64,000 bases of DNA from Croceicoccus sediminis (GCF_007570835.1 NZ_SUNC01000001.1:310001-374000); one strand, 5' to 3'. Counted from the stretch's first letter, positions 37,642 through 49,159 are shown. The notes: generated from the letters alone by a model not told the origin. Translations and numbers: made by a program.

Positions 37642-38799
37642 TCACGCCGATTGTAGCAGGACTTGCGCCTGGGCCGCGATGCCTTCGCCGCGGCCGGTAA
37701 AGCCAAGTCGTTCGGTGGTCGTGGCCTTCACGGATACAGAACCAATGTCAACGCCCATCAGTTCCGCAACCCGCGCCCGCATGGCATCGCGGTGAGGCCC
37801 GACCTTGGGTTTTTCGCAGATGATGGTGATATCCGCATTGGCGATCGCAAGGCCTGCTTCCCTCACCAGCTTCACCGCGTGCGACAGGAAAATGTGCGAT
37901 TCGGCACCCTTCCACTGCGGGTCCGAGGGCGGGAAATGCTCGCCGATGTCGCCCATCGCCGCCGCGCCGAGGATCGCATCGGTCAGCGCGTGCAGCGCGA
38001 CGTCGGCGTCGCTGTGTCCGGAAAGCGTCTGGTTATGCGGGATGTGCACGCCGCAAAGCCACAGGCCATCGCCGTCGACAAGCCGGTGGACGTCGTATCC
38101 GCTGCCGATGCGGAAAGCGGGGCGGGCGTGCCGCGCCTCGGCCAATGCGAAGTCGGCGGGGTGGGTCAGCTTTTCCAGCATCGTGTCTCCTTCGACCAAT
38201 GCCACGTTGCCGCCGATCTGGCGCAGCATCTGGGCATCGTCGGTCGCCTCTTGCGCGGCGGGCCATGCATCGTGAGCCGCGACGATGTCGGCAAATCGAA
38301 AGGCCTGCGGCGTCTGCACGCGCCAAAGTCCGTCGCGCGGCACCGTATCGCCCAGCTTATCGCCGCCGCGCGCCAGCGTATCGACAACGGGCAGAACGGG
38401 GATCGCACCCGGATCCCTGTCCAGCGCAGCAATCAGGTCGTCGATGACCCGCGCGGGTAGGAAGGGACGGGCCGCGTCGTGGATCAGCACGCGACTGGCG
38501 CCGCCATCGCGCGCAATGGCGCAAAGCGCGTTCTGTACAGATTCCCTGCGGCTGGCTCCGCCGGTCACGTTTCGCGGTGCAGGGGCCGGAGCAACGGCCT
38601 GCGCCAGCAGTTCTTCCTGTCCTTCGCCGATGACGACAATCACCCGGTCGATCGCAGGGTGCGCCTCGAACGCGCGCACGGCGTGTGCGACGAGGCTTTG
38701 GCCCGCAACGTGCCGGAACTGCTTGGGCAAGCCGCCGCCTGCACGTTCCCCCCGTCCGGCAGCGACGATGATCGCGATTGTCTGGTTATCCGAATGCAT
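37642..38799 (-). CDS. ispDF: Bifunctional IspD/IspF isoprenoid synthesis enzyme
   Basis: A 385-residue fusion of two enzymes of the MEP pathway to isoprenoids. Residues about 1-225 are the cytidylyltransferase ([20 protein letters not shown], then IHDAARPFL), and residues about 229-385 are the 2-C-methyl-D-erythritol 2,4-cyclodiphosphate synthase ([31 protein letters not shown], zinc ligands Asp and His in DVH). The fusion is known in alphaproteobacteria. ATG at 38811 is an alternative start four codons earlier. It diverges from dusB. Confidence 0.97.
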   Translation of the reverse strand: MHSDNQTIAIIVAAGRGERAGGGLPKQFRHVAGQSLVAHAVRAFEAHPAIDRVIVVIGEGQEELLAQAVAPAPAPRNVTGGASRRESVQNALCAIARDGGASRVLIHDAARPFLPARVIDDLIAALDRDPGAIPVLPVVDTLARGGDKLGDTVPRDGLWRVQTPQAFRFADIVAAHDAWPAAQEATDDAQMLRQIGGNVALVEGDTMLEKLTHPADFALAEARHARPAFRIGSGYDVHRLVDGDGLWLCGVHIPHNQTLSGHSDADVALHALTDAILGAAAMGDIGEHFPPSDPQWKGAESHIFLSHAVKLVREAGLAIANADITIICEKPKVGPHRDAMRARVAELMGVDIGSVSVKATTTERLGFTGRGEGIAAQAQVLLQSA

Positions 38800-38920
38800 C
38801 GGCGCGGCCATAGCGGCAGGCGCATCGCCAATCCAGTGGCCTCGCGCCCAAGCCTGGGAGGGGCTTGTCCTGCGCCGCGTATTTCTGTAATGGCTGCCCA
38901 AATTTTAGGCACATTCGCAC

Positions 38921-39946
38921 ATGCAACATCCAAAGCCCCCCAAGCTGGACCCGATCAGCGTCGGTCCGGTCAAAATCGATTCTCCCGTGATCCTTGCGCC
39001 CATGACAGGCGTGACAGATCGCCCGTTCCGCACGCTCGTTCGGCGTTTCGGCTCGGGTCTGAACGTGACCGAGATGATCGCAAGCCCGGCGATGATCCGC
39101 GAAACGCGCCAATCGATGCAGAAAGCCGACTGGGATCCGTGCGAGGAACCCGTTTCGCTTCAGCTGGCTGGCTGTAATCCGTCCGAGATGGGCGAAGCGG
39201 CCAAGCTGAACGAGGATCGCGGCGCGGCGATCATCGACATCAACATGGGCTGCCCGGTAAAAAAGGTCGTGAACGGCGATGCCGGCAGCGCGCTCATGCG
39301 CGACCTCCCGCTCGCCGCCAGCTTGATCGAGGCGACGGTCAAGGCCGTTTCGGTCCCCGTGACGGTGAAGATGCGCATGGGCTGGGACCATGCCAGCCTG
39401 AACGCACCGGAACTGGCCCATATCGCCGAAGATCTTGGCGCAAAGCTGATCACCGTCCACGGCCGCACCCGTAACCAGATGTACAAGGGCAGCGCCGACT
39501 GGGCGTTTGTCCGCAGCGTGAAGGACGCGGTCTCGCTGCCGGTCATCGTCAACGGCGACATCTGCGGTATCGACGACGCGGCCAATGCGCTGGAGCAAAG
39601 CGGCGCAGACGGCGTGATGATCGGGCGCGGCGCCTATGGCAAACCGTGGCTTCTGGGACAGGTCATGGACTGGCTGGACGGCAGCGAAGTCCGCCGCGAT
39701 CCCACGCTTGCCCAACAGTACGACCTGATCGTCGAACACTACGGCATGATGCTGGATCACTATGGCGAGATGACGGGCGTTCGCATGGCCCGCAAGCACC
39801 TGGGCTGGTATACCAAGGGTCTGCCCGGATCGGCCGAATTCCGCAACAAGGTCAACTTCGTCGACGATGCGCGCGACGTCGTCGCGATGTTGCGCGATTT
39901 CTATGCGCCGTTGATCGAGGGTGAGCCGGAACGGAGGGCGGCTTGA
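38921..39946 (+). CDS. dusB: tRNA-dihydrouridine synthase (DusB/NifR3)
   Basis: A 341-residue FMN enzyme that reduces uridines in the tRNA D-loop. The barrel starts [22 protein letters not shown]; the catalytic cysteine is in [13 protein letters not shown] contacts lie in TVKMRMGWD and [13 protein letters not shown]. It was first named nifR3 because it precedes ntrB in alphaproteobacteria, as here: the ntrB start overlaps its stop as TTGA. Its presence at the head of the nitrogen operon ties the transcript to growth. Confidence 0.97.
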   Translation: MQHPKPPKLDPISVGPVKIDSPVILAPMTGVTDRPFRTLVRRFGSGLNVTEMIASPAMIRETRQSMQKADWDPCEEPVSLQLAGCNPSEMGEAAKLNEDRGAAIIDINMGCPVKKVVNGDAGSALMRDLPLAASLIEATVKAVSVPVTVKMRMGWDHASLNAPELAHIAEDLGAKLITVHGRTRNQMYKGSADWAFVRSVKDAVSLPVIVNGDICGIDDAANALEQSGADGVMIGRGAYGKPWLLGQVMDWLDGSEVRRDPTLAQQYDLIVEHYGMMLDHYGEMTGVRMARKHLGWYTKGLPGSAEFRNKVNFVDDARDVVAMLRDFYAPLIEGEPERRAA

Positions 39947-41060
39947 TCCTCGCAGGAGGAAACGACGCTCCCGAAGCCGCCCGCCTGATCGCCAGCATGT
40001 CACAAGCCGTGATCGTTTTGCGGCCCGGCCTGCGCATCTCTTCGGTGAACGCGGCCGCAGAACAGCTTCTGGGGCAGGGTGCCCGCCGTCTGTCTGGCAA
40101 GACGTTGTCCGCAGTTGTCGAGTTCGGCGAAAGCCGCCTGATGGACATGATGGCCGACAGCGACGTGCAGATCAGCGCGCGCGACATCGCTACCAGGATC
40201 GGCAAATCCGATGCCGCGCGGCTGAACCTGGCCATCGCGCCGGTGATCGGACATCCCGGCTGGCAGATCCTGACCCTGACCGCCCCGACCGAACTGGACG
40301 GTCTTGAAGGCACGGCGACCGAGCGGGAGGACAATACCCTGCGCGCGCCCGAAGTCCTCGCGCATGAGATCAAGAACCCGCTTGCCGGTATCCGCGGTGC
40401 CGCTCAGCTGCTCGCCCGCAAGCTGCGCGCCAAGGATCGCTCTTTGGCAGAGCTGATCGCCGATGAGGTGGACCGCATTGCGCAGTTGATCGACCAGATG
40501 CAGTCGCTGAGCCGCCGGACGCGCCAACCTGCGCGCCCGCTCAACCTTCACGTTGCGGTGCGCCGCGCGCTTGCCGTGGTGCAGGCCAGCGCGGCGGACC
40601 AAGTCCGCATTGTGGAGGAATTCGACCCCTCCTTGCCCGAAGTGATGGCCAACAACGATGCCTTGATGCAGGTCCTCATCAACCTGCTCACCAACGCGAG
40701 CGAGGCGTGCTCGGCCATGCCCCGGCCGCGCGTCACCGTTCGCACCCGCTTTGCCAGCGGCATTGCGCTTCATTCGCAAACCCGGCTTTCGCCGCTTCGC
40801 CTGCCGATAGAGATTACTGTCTCCGATAACGGCCCCGGCATCGATCCGGCCGTGCGAGAGCATATTTTCGAACCCTTCGTCACGTCGAAAAAGACCGGTC
40901 AGGGCCTTGGCCTCGCGCTTGTCCGCAAGCTGGTCCGCGACATGGACGGACGCATCAGCCACGACCGTGACGAAAACGCGGGCATCACCAGCTTCCGCAT
41001 TCACTTGCCGGTTGCCGAAGTGTCCGCAGCCCCCACCGATACAATCAAAGAGATACAGTC

Positions 41061-41064
<4 letters not shown>
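39943..41064 (+). CDS. ntrB: Nitrogen sensor histidine kinase NtrB
   Basis: A 373-residue soluble kinase/phosphatase. An N-terminal PAS domain (about residues 12-110) is followed by the H box [11 protein letters not shown] (H141 is phosphorylated) and the ATPase domain with [22 protein letters not shown] and [12 protein letters not shown]. It phosphorylates NtrC when nitrogen is short, under control of PII. The TTG start overlaps the dusB stop; an ATG at 39997 is possible, but TTG keeps the coupling. An AGGAGG lies just inside the gene. Confidence 0.95.
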
Positions 41065-42509
<1,445 letters not shown>

Positions 42510-42581
42510 AGCGGCAAGGCGAGGTACAAGTCCCAGAATGCCCTTGCGTTTGCGCAACAGGGGTGTTGTATCTGCGCAACG

Positions 42582-44852
42582 ATGAGCGCGGAAGCATCCG
42601 GACAGACCTTCGATACGCCAGAGCGTAAGCCGAATAACGGCTCCGAAGGCGTGGACTGGTCCCGCGTCACCCGCAGGCTGAACCTTTTCTGGCACAAGGC
42701 AAACGGCTTCCTCATCCTGGAGGGGCTGCTCGTTATCGTCCTGCTGGTCGTCCTGTTCGGCGGCTGGCTGACGCTGGGCAAGGGGGACACGCGTGGGCAA
42801 CTGCTCCCGCTGGCCACGACGACCACGCTGCTCGTCGGTACGCTGGTCCCGGCGATGGCCCTGCTCATGCTGGCGGGGCGGCGGCTTGCCCTGCGCCGGG
42901 CGCGCAAGCGGATCGGCAGCACCGGGCAGCTTCACGTGCGGCTCGTGTTCTTCTTCTCTCTGATCGCTGCCGTGCCGACCCTGCTGGTCGTGGCGTTCGC
43001 ATCGTACCTGTTCCAGTCGGGCGTTGAATTCTGGTTTTCAGAACGGTCGCGCGGCCTGCTCGAAGATGCGAACCAGCTTGCCCGCGGCTATTATGAACAG
43101 AGCCAGCGCGACATCGGCGACGAAACGGTGGCAATGGCCGGGGACGTGCGCTTCTATCTGAGCCAGGTCTCGATAGCCTCACCCGAATTCGCAGAGGCGT
43201 TTACCCGGCAGGTCGTGATCCGCAAGCTCAACGAATCCGCGATCATCGAACGCGGCGAAGATGGTACCGTTCGCACCGCCGCTATCGTGGACCCGGACCA
43301 GGAAGCGGGTCCGCAGCGCATCGATGCCAAGACGTTCGACCGGCTGGCGCAGGGCGAATCCGTCGTCGTCACGGCAACCGCTCAGCGGATCGAGGCTGTG
43401 ACCCCGCTCGACCGCGATCGCGACATCTACCTCTACACCGCGCGAAAGTCAGACCAGGAAGCGCAGGAACAGTGGCAACGCGCGCAAAGCGTGCTGGCCA
43501 ACTACGACAGCCTGACGCGCAATGCGCGTTCGCTCCAGCTGCAGTTCAATATCGCGCTTATCGGTATTTCGCTGGCGCTTGTCGCGCTGGCGGTCTGGTT
43601 CGCCTTGCGCTTTGCCGACCGGCAAGTCGAACCGCTTGCCGCGCTGGTCACCGCGGCGCGCCATGTCGGGGCGGGCGATTTCAGCAAGCGCGTCGACGGG
43701 CGCACCGGCAATGACGAAATCGGCCTGCTGAACCGTGCCTTCAACCGGATGACGGAACAGATTTCCGGTCAGACCCGCGCCTTGGTTGAAGCGAACGAAC
43801 TGCTGGTCGAACGACGCGCCTTTACCGAAGCGGTCCTCGATTCCGCGACTTCGGGCATCATATCGGTCGATGACGACGGTTCGATCCTGCTGATCAACGG
43901 CTCTGCCACCGCGATGCTGTTTGAAAACGGGGAAGGGGAGGCAATCGGACGCGGCCTTGGCGAACTGGCTCCTTCGCTCGCCGATCATCTCGAAAGCGGA
44001 CGCAGCAGCGGCGTGGTTCAGCATACTCGTGGCGGTGATACTCGCACGCTCGCCGTAAAAGCCGCGCGGACACGGCACGGCACCGTCCTGACGTTCGAGG
44101 ATATCACGCGCCAGCTGCTCGACCAGCGCCGCGCCGCATGGTCCGACGTCGCTCGCCGTATTGCGCACGAAATCAAGAACCCGTTGACGCCGATCCAGTT
44201 GGCGACCGAACGACTCGGCCGTCGCTATCGCCGGCAGATCGAAACCGATACCGAACTGTTCGACGAATTGACGCAAACCATTATTCGGCAGGTTGGCGAC
44301 CTCAGGAAGATGGTCGACGAATTTTCCAGCTTTGCCCGGATGCCCAAGCCCAGCTTCCGCAGCGAGGACGTGTCCGACCTGGTTCGGCAGGCCATGTTCC
44401 TGCAGGAAGTCGGCAATCCGGAAATCGGCTATCGCTTCGAGGCCGAGGACGGCGACACGATGATCGCCTGCGATCGCCACCAGGTCGGCCAGGCGATGAC
44501 CAACGTGCTCAAGAACGCGGCAGAGGCTATCGAAACGCGCAAGTCGCAGGACGGCACGAACTATCGCGGCACGATCAGGGTACGCCTCGCACCGGACCGT
44601 GATGGCGTCACGGTCACTGTGACAGACAACGGCATCGGACTGCCCAAGGAAGGCGACCGGATCGTCGAACCCTATATGACTACGCGCGAGAAAGGCACGG
44701 GCCTTGGCCTTGCCATCGTACAGAAGATCCTGGGCGAGCATGGCGGCAATATTTCGTTCGAGCCGGCGGAAGAGGGCGGCACGCTCGTCCGCCTGCGTTT
44801 CGCCCGCGATCCGCTGAGCGACCTCGCCTCTGAAACAGAGGCCCCACAATGA
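42582..44852 (+). CDS. ntrY: Transmembrane sensor histidine kinase NtrY
   Basis: A 756-residue membrane kinase. Four hydrophobic segments occur in the first 340 residues (about 40-60, 75-95, 115-140, 310-335), with a periplasmic region between the third and fourth. HAMP (RFADRQVEPLAALVTAARHV), PAS, the H box [14 protein letters not shown] with H529, and the ATPase core with TDNGIGLP and GTGLGLAIVQKI follow. NtrY partners NtrX and senses nitrogen- or redox-related cues. It follows ntrC by 72 bases. Confidence 0.97.
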   Translation: MSAEASGQTFDTPERKPNNGSEGVDWSRVTRRLNLFWHKANGFLILEGLLVIVLLVVLFGGWLTLGKGDTRGQLLPLATTTTLLVGTLVPAMALLMLAGRRLALRRARKRIGSTGQLHVRLVFFFSLIAAVPTLLVVAFASYLFQSGVEFWFSERSRGLLEDANQLARGYYEQSQRDIGDETVAMAGDVRFYLSQVSIASPEFAEAFTRQVVIRKLNESAIIERGEDGTVRTAAIVDPDQEAGPQRIDAKTFDRLAQGESVVVTATAQRIEAVTPLDRDRDIYLYTARKSDQEAQEQWQRAQSVLANYDSLTRNARSLQLQFNIALIGISLALVALAVWFALRFADRQVEPLAALVTAARHVGAGDFSKRVDGRTGNDEIGLLNRAFNRMTEQISGQTRALVEANELLVERRAFTEAVLDSATSGIISVDDDGSILLINGSATAMLFENGEGEAIGRGLGELAPSLADHLESGRSSGVVQHTRGGDTRTLAVKAARTRHGTVLTFEDITRQLLDQRRAAWSDVARRIAHEIKNPLTPIQLATERLGRRYRRQIETDTELFDELTQTIIRQVGDLRKMVDEFSSFARMPKPSFRSEDVSDLVRQAMFLQEVGNPEIGYRFEAEDGDTMIACDRHQVGQAMTNVLKNAAEAIETRKSQDGTNYRGTIRVRLAPDRDGVTVTVTDNGIGLPKEGDRIVEPYMTTREKGTGLGLAIVQKILGEHGGNISFEPAEEGGTLVRLRFARDPLSDLASETEAPQ

Positions 44853-44874
44853 TCACACCAACCGGAGGCGCCCT

Positions 44875-46254
44875 ATGGCACTCGATATCCTGATCGTCGA
44901 CGACGAACGCGACATTCGCGAACTGGTCGCTGGCGTCCTGTCGGACGAGGGCTACGATTGCCGAACAGCAGGCGATAGCGTGGCCGCCTTGAACGCGATC
45001 GACGAGACGCGGCCCAGCCTCGTCCTGCTCGACGTCTGGCTGCATGGCTCACCGATGGACGGGCTCGAAGTGCTCGATGCGATCAAGCAGCGCGAACCGG
45101 AACTGCCGGTCATCATCTTCTCGGGCCACGGCAACATCGACACCGCCGTCGCCGCGGTCAGTCGCGGCGCGGTGGATTTCATCGAGAAGCCCTTCGAATC
45201 CGAACGCCTGCTCCACATGGTAGAGCGCGCGACCGAGACCGAGCGTCTGCGCCGCGAGAATCAACAGCTGCGCCAAGGCGAAAGCACCTTCGACGAATTC
45301 AACGGTGCGTCGACCGCGATCAACCAGGTGCGCGCAACGCTGAAACGCGTGGCGGGCACCGGCAGCCGCGTGCTGATCACGGGCCCCGCCGGTGCTGGCA
45401 AGGAAGTCGCCGCCCGGCTCCTCCACCACTGGAGCCCGCGTGCTGACAAGCCCTTCGTCACCATCAATTCCGCGCGCATCACGCCCGAACGCTTCGAACA
45501 GGAGCTGTTCGGCGAGGAACAGGACGGAAAGCTGGTGAGGGCAGGGCTCCTCGAAATGGCGGACGGCGGCACGCTGTTCTTCGACGAAGTCGCCGACATG
45601 CCCGAATCGACGCAAGCGCGCATCCTGCGCGTCCTGACCGACCAGGCCTTCGTCCGCGTTGGCGGCAATCGCCAGATACGCGTCGACGTGCGCGTGGCGT
45701 CGGCCACTTCGCGCGATCTGGAGGAAGAAATCGCGGAACGCCGCTTTCGCGAGGATCTCTATTACCGGCTCAACGTCGTCCCGGTGACGATCCCGTCGCT
45801 TTCGGAACGGCGCGGCGACATCCCCGCACTGGTCGACCACTTCTTTGCACGGTTTGCCAGCGGGCAGGGTGTTCCCGCTCCCGAAATCAGCGACGATGCA
45901 ATGGCCGTCCTGCAAAGCTACGACTGGCCCGGAAACGTCCGGCAATTGCGCAATGTCATCGAACGCACGATCATCTTGGCCCCGCGCGACAGGTTGAGCC
46001 GGATCGAGGCCGATATGCTGCCGGCAGAAATCACGCAGGAAGAAACCGGCGAAAGCAGCGGGATTACCGCGATGATGGGCATCCCACTTCGCGAAGCCCG
46101 TGAGCAGTTCGAGCGGGAGTACCTGCGTATCCAGATTCGCCGATTTTCGGGGAACATTTCGCGCACCGCCAGCTTTATCGGGATGGAACGGTCGGCGCTG
46201 CACCGCAAGCTGAAGTCGCTGGGAATTGCCGATCGTCGCGACGATAACGACTGA
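44875..46254 (+). CDS. ntrX: Response regulator NtrX, lacking the GAFTGA loop
   Basis: A 459-residue NtrC-like regulator. The receiver aspartate is D53, Walker A is GPAGAGKE (170-177), and the C-terminal Fis-like helix-turn-helix reads GNISRTASFIGMERSALHRKL. Where NtrC has GAFTGA, this protein reads FGEEQDGKLVRAG (212-224), so contact with sigma-54 is unlikely and it may act on sigma-70 promoters or as a repressor. It follows ntrY by 22 bases and is followed by hfq, the standard alphaproteobacterial order. Confidence 0.96.
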   Translation: MALDILIVDDERDIRELVAGVLSDEGYDCRTAGDSVAALNAIDETRPSLVLLDVWLHGSPMDGLEVLDAIKQREPELPVIIFSGHGNIDTAVAAVSRGAVDFIEKPFESERLLHMVERATETERLRRENQQLRQGESTFDEFNGASTAINQVRATLKRVAGTGSRVLITGPAGAGKEVAARLLHHWSPRADKPFVTINSARITPERFEQELFGEEQDGKLVRAGLLEMADGGTLFFDEVADMPESTQARILRVLTDQAFVRVGGNRQIRVDVRVASATSRDLEEEIAERRFREDLYYRLNVVPVTIPSLSERRGDIPALVDHFFARFASGQGVPAPEISDDAMAVLQSYDWPGNVRQLRNVIERTIILAPRDRLSRIEADMLPAEITQEETGESSGITAMMGIPLREAREQFEREYLRIQIRRFSGNISRTASFIGMERSALHRKLKSLGIADRRDDND

Positions 46255-46351
46255 ATTGCTGCATTTGCGAAATAAGACTTTGCAGACTGGTCCCAAATGA
46301 TAAACTAGGGCCTGTTCTTCGGTCGATCCGCCCCCGCGGAAAGGCCTGATT

Positions 46352-46372
46352 GCGGACGGGGAACCCCGCCGC
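46352..46372 (+). promoter_or_regulatory. Leader hairpin just upstream of the hfq ribosome-binding site
   Basis: GCGG and CCGC plus CGGGG and CCCCG form a strong nine-pair stem with one bulged A, ending ten bases before the GGAGG of hfq. Its placement suits translational control, perhaps by Hfq itself, or pausing after ntrX. No T run follows. Confidence 0.35.
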
Positions 46373-46392
46373 CAACAAAATGGAGGCCAAAA

Positions 46393-46953
46393 TTGGCTGG
46401 CAAAACGTTATCTATCAAGACGCCCCCTCCCTCGGCGGCGCCTGAACCTGCACCGGCTCCTGCTCCCGCTCCCAAGGCGGCGCTCAAGGGCAAGAATTTG
46501 CAGGATCTTTTCCTGAACCATGTACGCCGCAACAAGACCCCGGTGACGATGTTCCTCGTCAAGGGCGTCAAATTGCAGGGCATCGTGACATGGTTCGACA
46601 ATTTTTCGATCCTGCTGCGCCGTGACGGACAGTCGCAGCTGGTCTACAAGCACGCGATCAGCACGATCATGCCGACTGCGCCGGTCGATGCCGACCAGTT
46701 CGACATCATCGACGATGGCAAGGGCAAGCGTCAGTTGCAGGACGTGTTCCTGTCGTCGGTGCGCGATGCCGAAGTTCAGGTCACGATGTTCCTGATCAAC
46801 GGCGTCATGCTTCAGGGCCGGATCGCGTCATACGACCTGTTCTGCATGTTGCTGGAACGCGAAGGCTATGTTCAGCTGGCCTACAAGCACGCGGTTTCGA
46901 CCGTACAACCGGTAACCCACGTCGACCTTTCCGGCGACTGGGACGAGGATTAA
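46393..46953 (+). CDS. hfq: Tandem (double-domain) RNA chaperone Hfq
   Basis: A 186-residue protein with two Hfq/Sm domains in one chain, at about residues 35-95 and 114-174, after a Pro/Ala-rich start. Both keep the LQD start and the YKHA proximal-site motif (85-88 and 164-167). Domain 1 keeps the rim patch RRNK (45-48) and distal-site K60. Domain 2 has RDAE (124-127) and M139 at those places. Normal Hfq is one domain and a hexamer; three of these chains could form a pseudo-hexamer with alternating sites. TTG is the start, preceded by GGAGG six bases upstream. Hfq pairs small RNAs with messages. Confidence 0.95.
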   Translation: MAGKTLSIKTPPPSAAPEPAPAPAPAPKAALKGKNLQDLFLNHVRRNKTPVTMFLVKGVKLQGIVTWFDNFSILLRRDGQSQLVYKHAISTIMPTAPVDADQFDIIDDGKGKRQLQDVFLSSVRDAEVQVTMFLINGVMLQGRIASYDLFCMLLEREGYVQLAYKHAVSTVQPVTHVDLSGDWDED

Positions 46954-47014
46954 GCGAGAAGTTATTCTGGGTGAGGAAATAACCGGGGAGGTCTCACGCG
47001 GCGCACGCGCCGTC

Positions 47015-48283
47015 GTGGTCCTTCCGGACATACGCTCCGCCAACATTGCGGACCCCGAGGCGCGGCTTGAAGAGGGCTGCGGCCTTGCGCTTGCCATCGG
47101 GATCGAGGTGGTCGAAAGCTTCATCGTGCCCGTCCGCGACGTGCGTCCGGGTACCCTGTTCGGGTCCGGGCAGATAGAGCGGATCAAGACGACCTGCGAC
47201 ATGGAAGAGGCCGAACTCGTCATCGTCGATGGCGCGCTTTCGGCTATTCAGCAGCGCAATCTTGAAGAAAAGATCGAGCGCAAGGTCATCGACCGGACCG
47301 GCTTGATCCTGGAGATCTTCGGCGAACGCGCCGCGACGGCGGAAGGCCGTTTGCAGGTCGAACTCGCGCATCTCGATTACCAGGCCGGGCGTCTCGTGCG
47401 CAGCTGGACCCACCTTGAACGTCAGCGCGGCGGTTTCGGCTTCCTGGGTGGTCCGGGTGAAACCCAGATCGAGGCTGACCGGCGCATGATCCGCGATCGC
47501 ATGGCGCGCCTGCGCCGCGAACTGGAACAGGTGCGCCGCACGCGCGCGCTTCACAGGGCGCGTCGGGGAAGGGCGCCATGGCCGGTGATCGCCCTCGTCG
47601 GCTATACCAACGCCGGAAAATCCACCCTTTTCAACCGTGTAACGGGCGCCGACGTCATGGCCGAGGACCTGCTGTTCGCGACGCTCGACCCGACGATGCG
47701 GGGCATCACGATGCCGGGTGTCGAAAAGGCGATCCTGTCGGACACGGTGGGCTTCATCTCCGACCTTCCGACGCAGCTTGTCGCAGCCTTCCGCGCAACG
47801 CTGGAAGAAGTGACCGGCGCAGATGTCATCGTGCACGTGCGCGACATATCGAGCCCGATGACCGATCTTCAGAAATCGGAAGTCGAACAGGTTCTGGCAG
47901 ACCTTGACGTCAATACCGAAGAGGAGGGCGCCTTGCGCATTCCCGTGGTCGAGGCGTGGAACAAGTGGGACGTCGTGGACGAGGACCGCAAGGAAGAGCT
48001 GCTGGCGATTGCCGAGCATTCGGACATCCCGGTCGTGCCGATTTCTGCCCTGACGGGTTTCGGGGTCGATGATCTGCTCCGCCGCGTGGCCGACATCCTG
48101 ACCGCATCGGCACGCGTGCATACGTTCAACGTGCCGCTCGGTGACGGCCAGCGGATTGCCTGGCTCCACGCGCATGGCGAAGTCTTGAGCGAACACACGG
48201 TAGAGAGTGACAGCGGCGAGCCCGAATTGTCGATCGAGGTCAAACTGGACCCGCGAGAATATGGAAAATTCCTAAGTTTGTGA
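47015..48283 (+). CDS. hflX: GTPase HflX (5' end uncertain)
   Basis: A ribosome-splitting GTPase of the Obg-HflX class. The N-terminal nucleotide-binding region includes GTLFGSGQIERIK; the glycine-rich GFGFLGGPGETQIEADRR links to the G domain with P loop GYTNAGKST, DTVGF and NKWD. The GTG at 47015 is the first canonical start, but the frame upstream to 46949 reads GEEITGEVSRGARAV, just what HflX proteins have before this point. Real initiation may be at ATT (46949) or CTG (46967). Its stop lies 12 bases inside the convergent mazG end. Confidence 0.93.
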   Translation: MVLPDIRSANIADPEARLEEGCGLALAIGIEVVESFIVPVRDVRPGTLFGSGQIERIKTTCDMEEAELVIVDGALSAIQQRNLEEKIERKVIDRTGLILEIFGERAATAEGRLQVELAHLDYQAGRLVRSWTHLERQRGGFGFLGGPGETQIEADRRMIRDRMARLRRELEQVRRTRALHRARRGRAPWPVIALVGYTNAGKSTLFNRVTGADVMAEDLLFATLDPTMRGITMPGVEKAILSDTVGFISDLPTQLVAAFRATLEEVTGADVIVHVRDISSPMTDLQKSEVEQVLADLDVNTEEEGALRIPVVEAWNKWDVVDEDRKEELLAIAEHSDIPVVPISALTGFGVDDLLRRVADILTASARVHTFNVPLGDGQRIAWLHAHGEVLSEHTVESDSGEPELSIEVKLDPREYGKFLSL

Positions 48284-49075
48284 GGACTTTGCAGATCTTT
48301 CTTCAGACTTGACTGCATTCCAAAGGGTGTCTTGTGCCGTCAGGTCGAGCGCCGCGAAATCATCTCCCGATTGAGCCGCCAGCTGCTCCATCCCGGCAAA
48401 CCGGCGTTCGAACTTGGCATTGGCGGCCCGTAGTGCATCTTCCGCCGCGATGCCGTTCTTGCGAAGCCAGTTCACCATTGCGAACAACATGTCGCCCGCT
48501 TCTTCAAGGCGTTCCTCGTCGTTCGTTGCGCATTCAAACTCGGCAATTTCCTCGCGCAATTTGTCGGCAGCGCCGTTCTGATCGGGCCAGTCGAAACCGA
48601 CGCGCGCGGCGCGCTTTTGCAATTTCTCGGCGCGGAGGAGACCCGGCAGGCCAAGCGCCACGCCGTCCAGGGCACCGTTCTGTGCCTTGTCCTTGCGCTC
48701 CGCAGCCTTGATGGCTTCCCATTTTTGACGAACGGCCGCTGTCGATCCATCCTCGGAGCTGCCGAAGATATGCGGGTGGCGGCGCTCCATCTTGTCCGAA
48801 ATCGCGTTGGCCACGTCGGCAAAATCGAATTGACCCAGTTCCTCGGCCATGCGCGCATGGAACACGACCTGGAGCAATAGGTCGCCTAGCTCGTCCTTCA
48901 GGTCCGCCATGTCTTCGCGCGCTATCGCGTCGGCAACCTCGTAGGCTTCCTCGAGTGTGTACGGCGCGATCGTCGCAAATGTCTGGGCCAAGTCCCATTC
49001 ACAGCCGCCATCGGGATTGCGAAGCTGGGCCATGATGGCGACGAGACGGTCAATTGCGCGGTCCTTCATGGTCAT
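48272..49075 (-). CDS. mazG: Nucleoside triphosphate pyrophosphohydrolase MazG
   Basis: A 267-residue enzyme that hydrolyses nucleoside triphosphates to monophosphates and pyrophosphate, cleaning the pool. The typical start RNPDGGCEWDLAQTFATIAPYTLEEAYEVADAI is followed by ELGDLLLQVVFHARMAEE; the acidic residues bind Mg. A second, similar module lies in the C-terminal half (EEIAEFECATNDEERLEEAGDMLFAMVNWLRK). ATG at 49069 is an alternative start. It is convergent with hflX. Confidence 0.96.
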   Translation of the reverse strand: MTMKDRAIDRLVAIMAQLRNPDGGCEWDLAQTFATIAPYTLEEAYEVADAIAREDMADLKDELGDLLLQVVFHARMAEELGQFDFADVANAISDKMERRHPHIFGSSEDGSTAAVRQKWEAIKAAERKDKAQNGALDGVALGLPGLLRAEKLQKRAARVGFDWPDQNGAADKLREEIAEFECATNDEERLEEAGDMLFAMVNWLRKNGIAAEDALRAANAKFERRFAGMEQLAAQSGDDFAALDLTAQDTLWNAVKSEERSAKSSQT

Positions 49076-49159
49076 CGCGCTAAGTCATCGAGGCCTCTGA
49101 TGCAATTGCAGAGACGGGGGAGCGCGGAACCTGAACCGCGCGCCATTGAGCTAATTCGG

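Noticed and set aside
49118-49155. A tRNA gene on the minus strand at the ATTAGCTCAATGG fragment
   Set aside because: Only a D-arm-like piece is visible; no matching acceptor stem, anticodon arm or T arm follows, so no tRNA is called.
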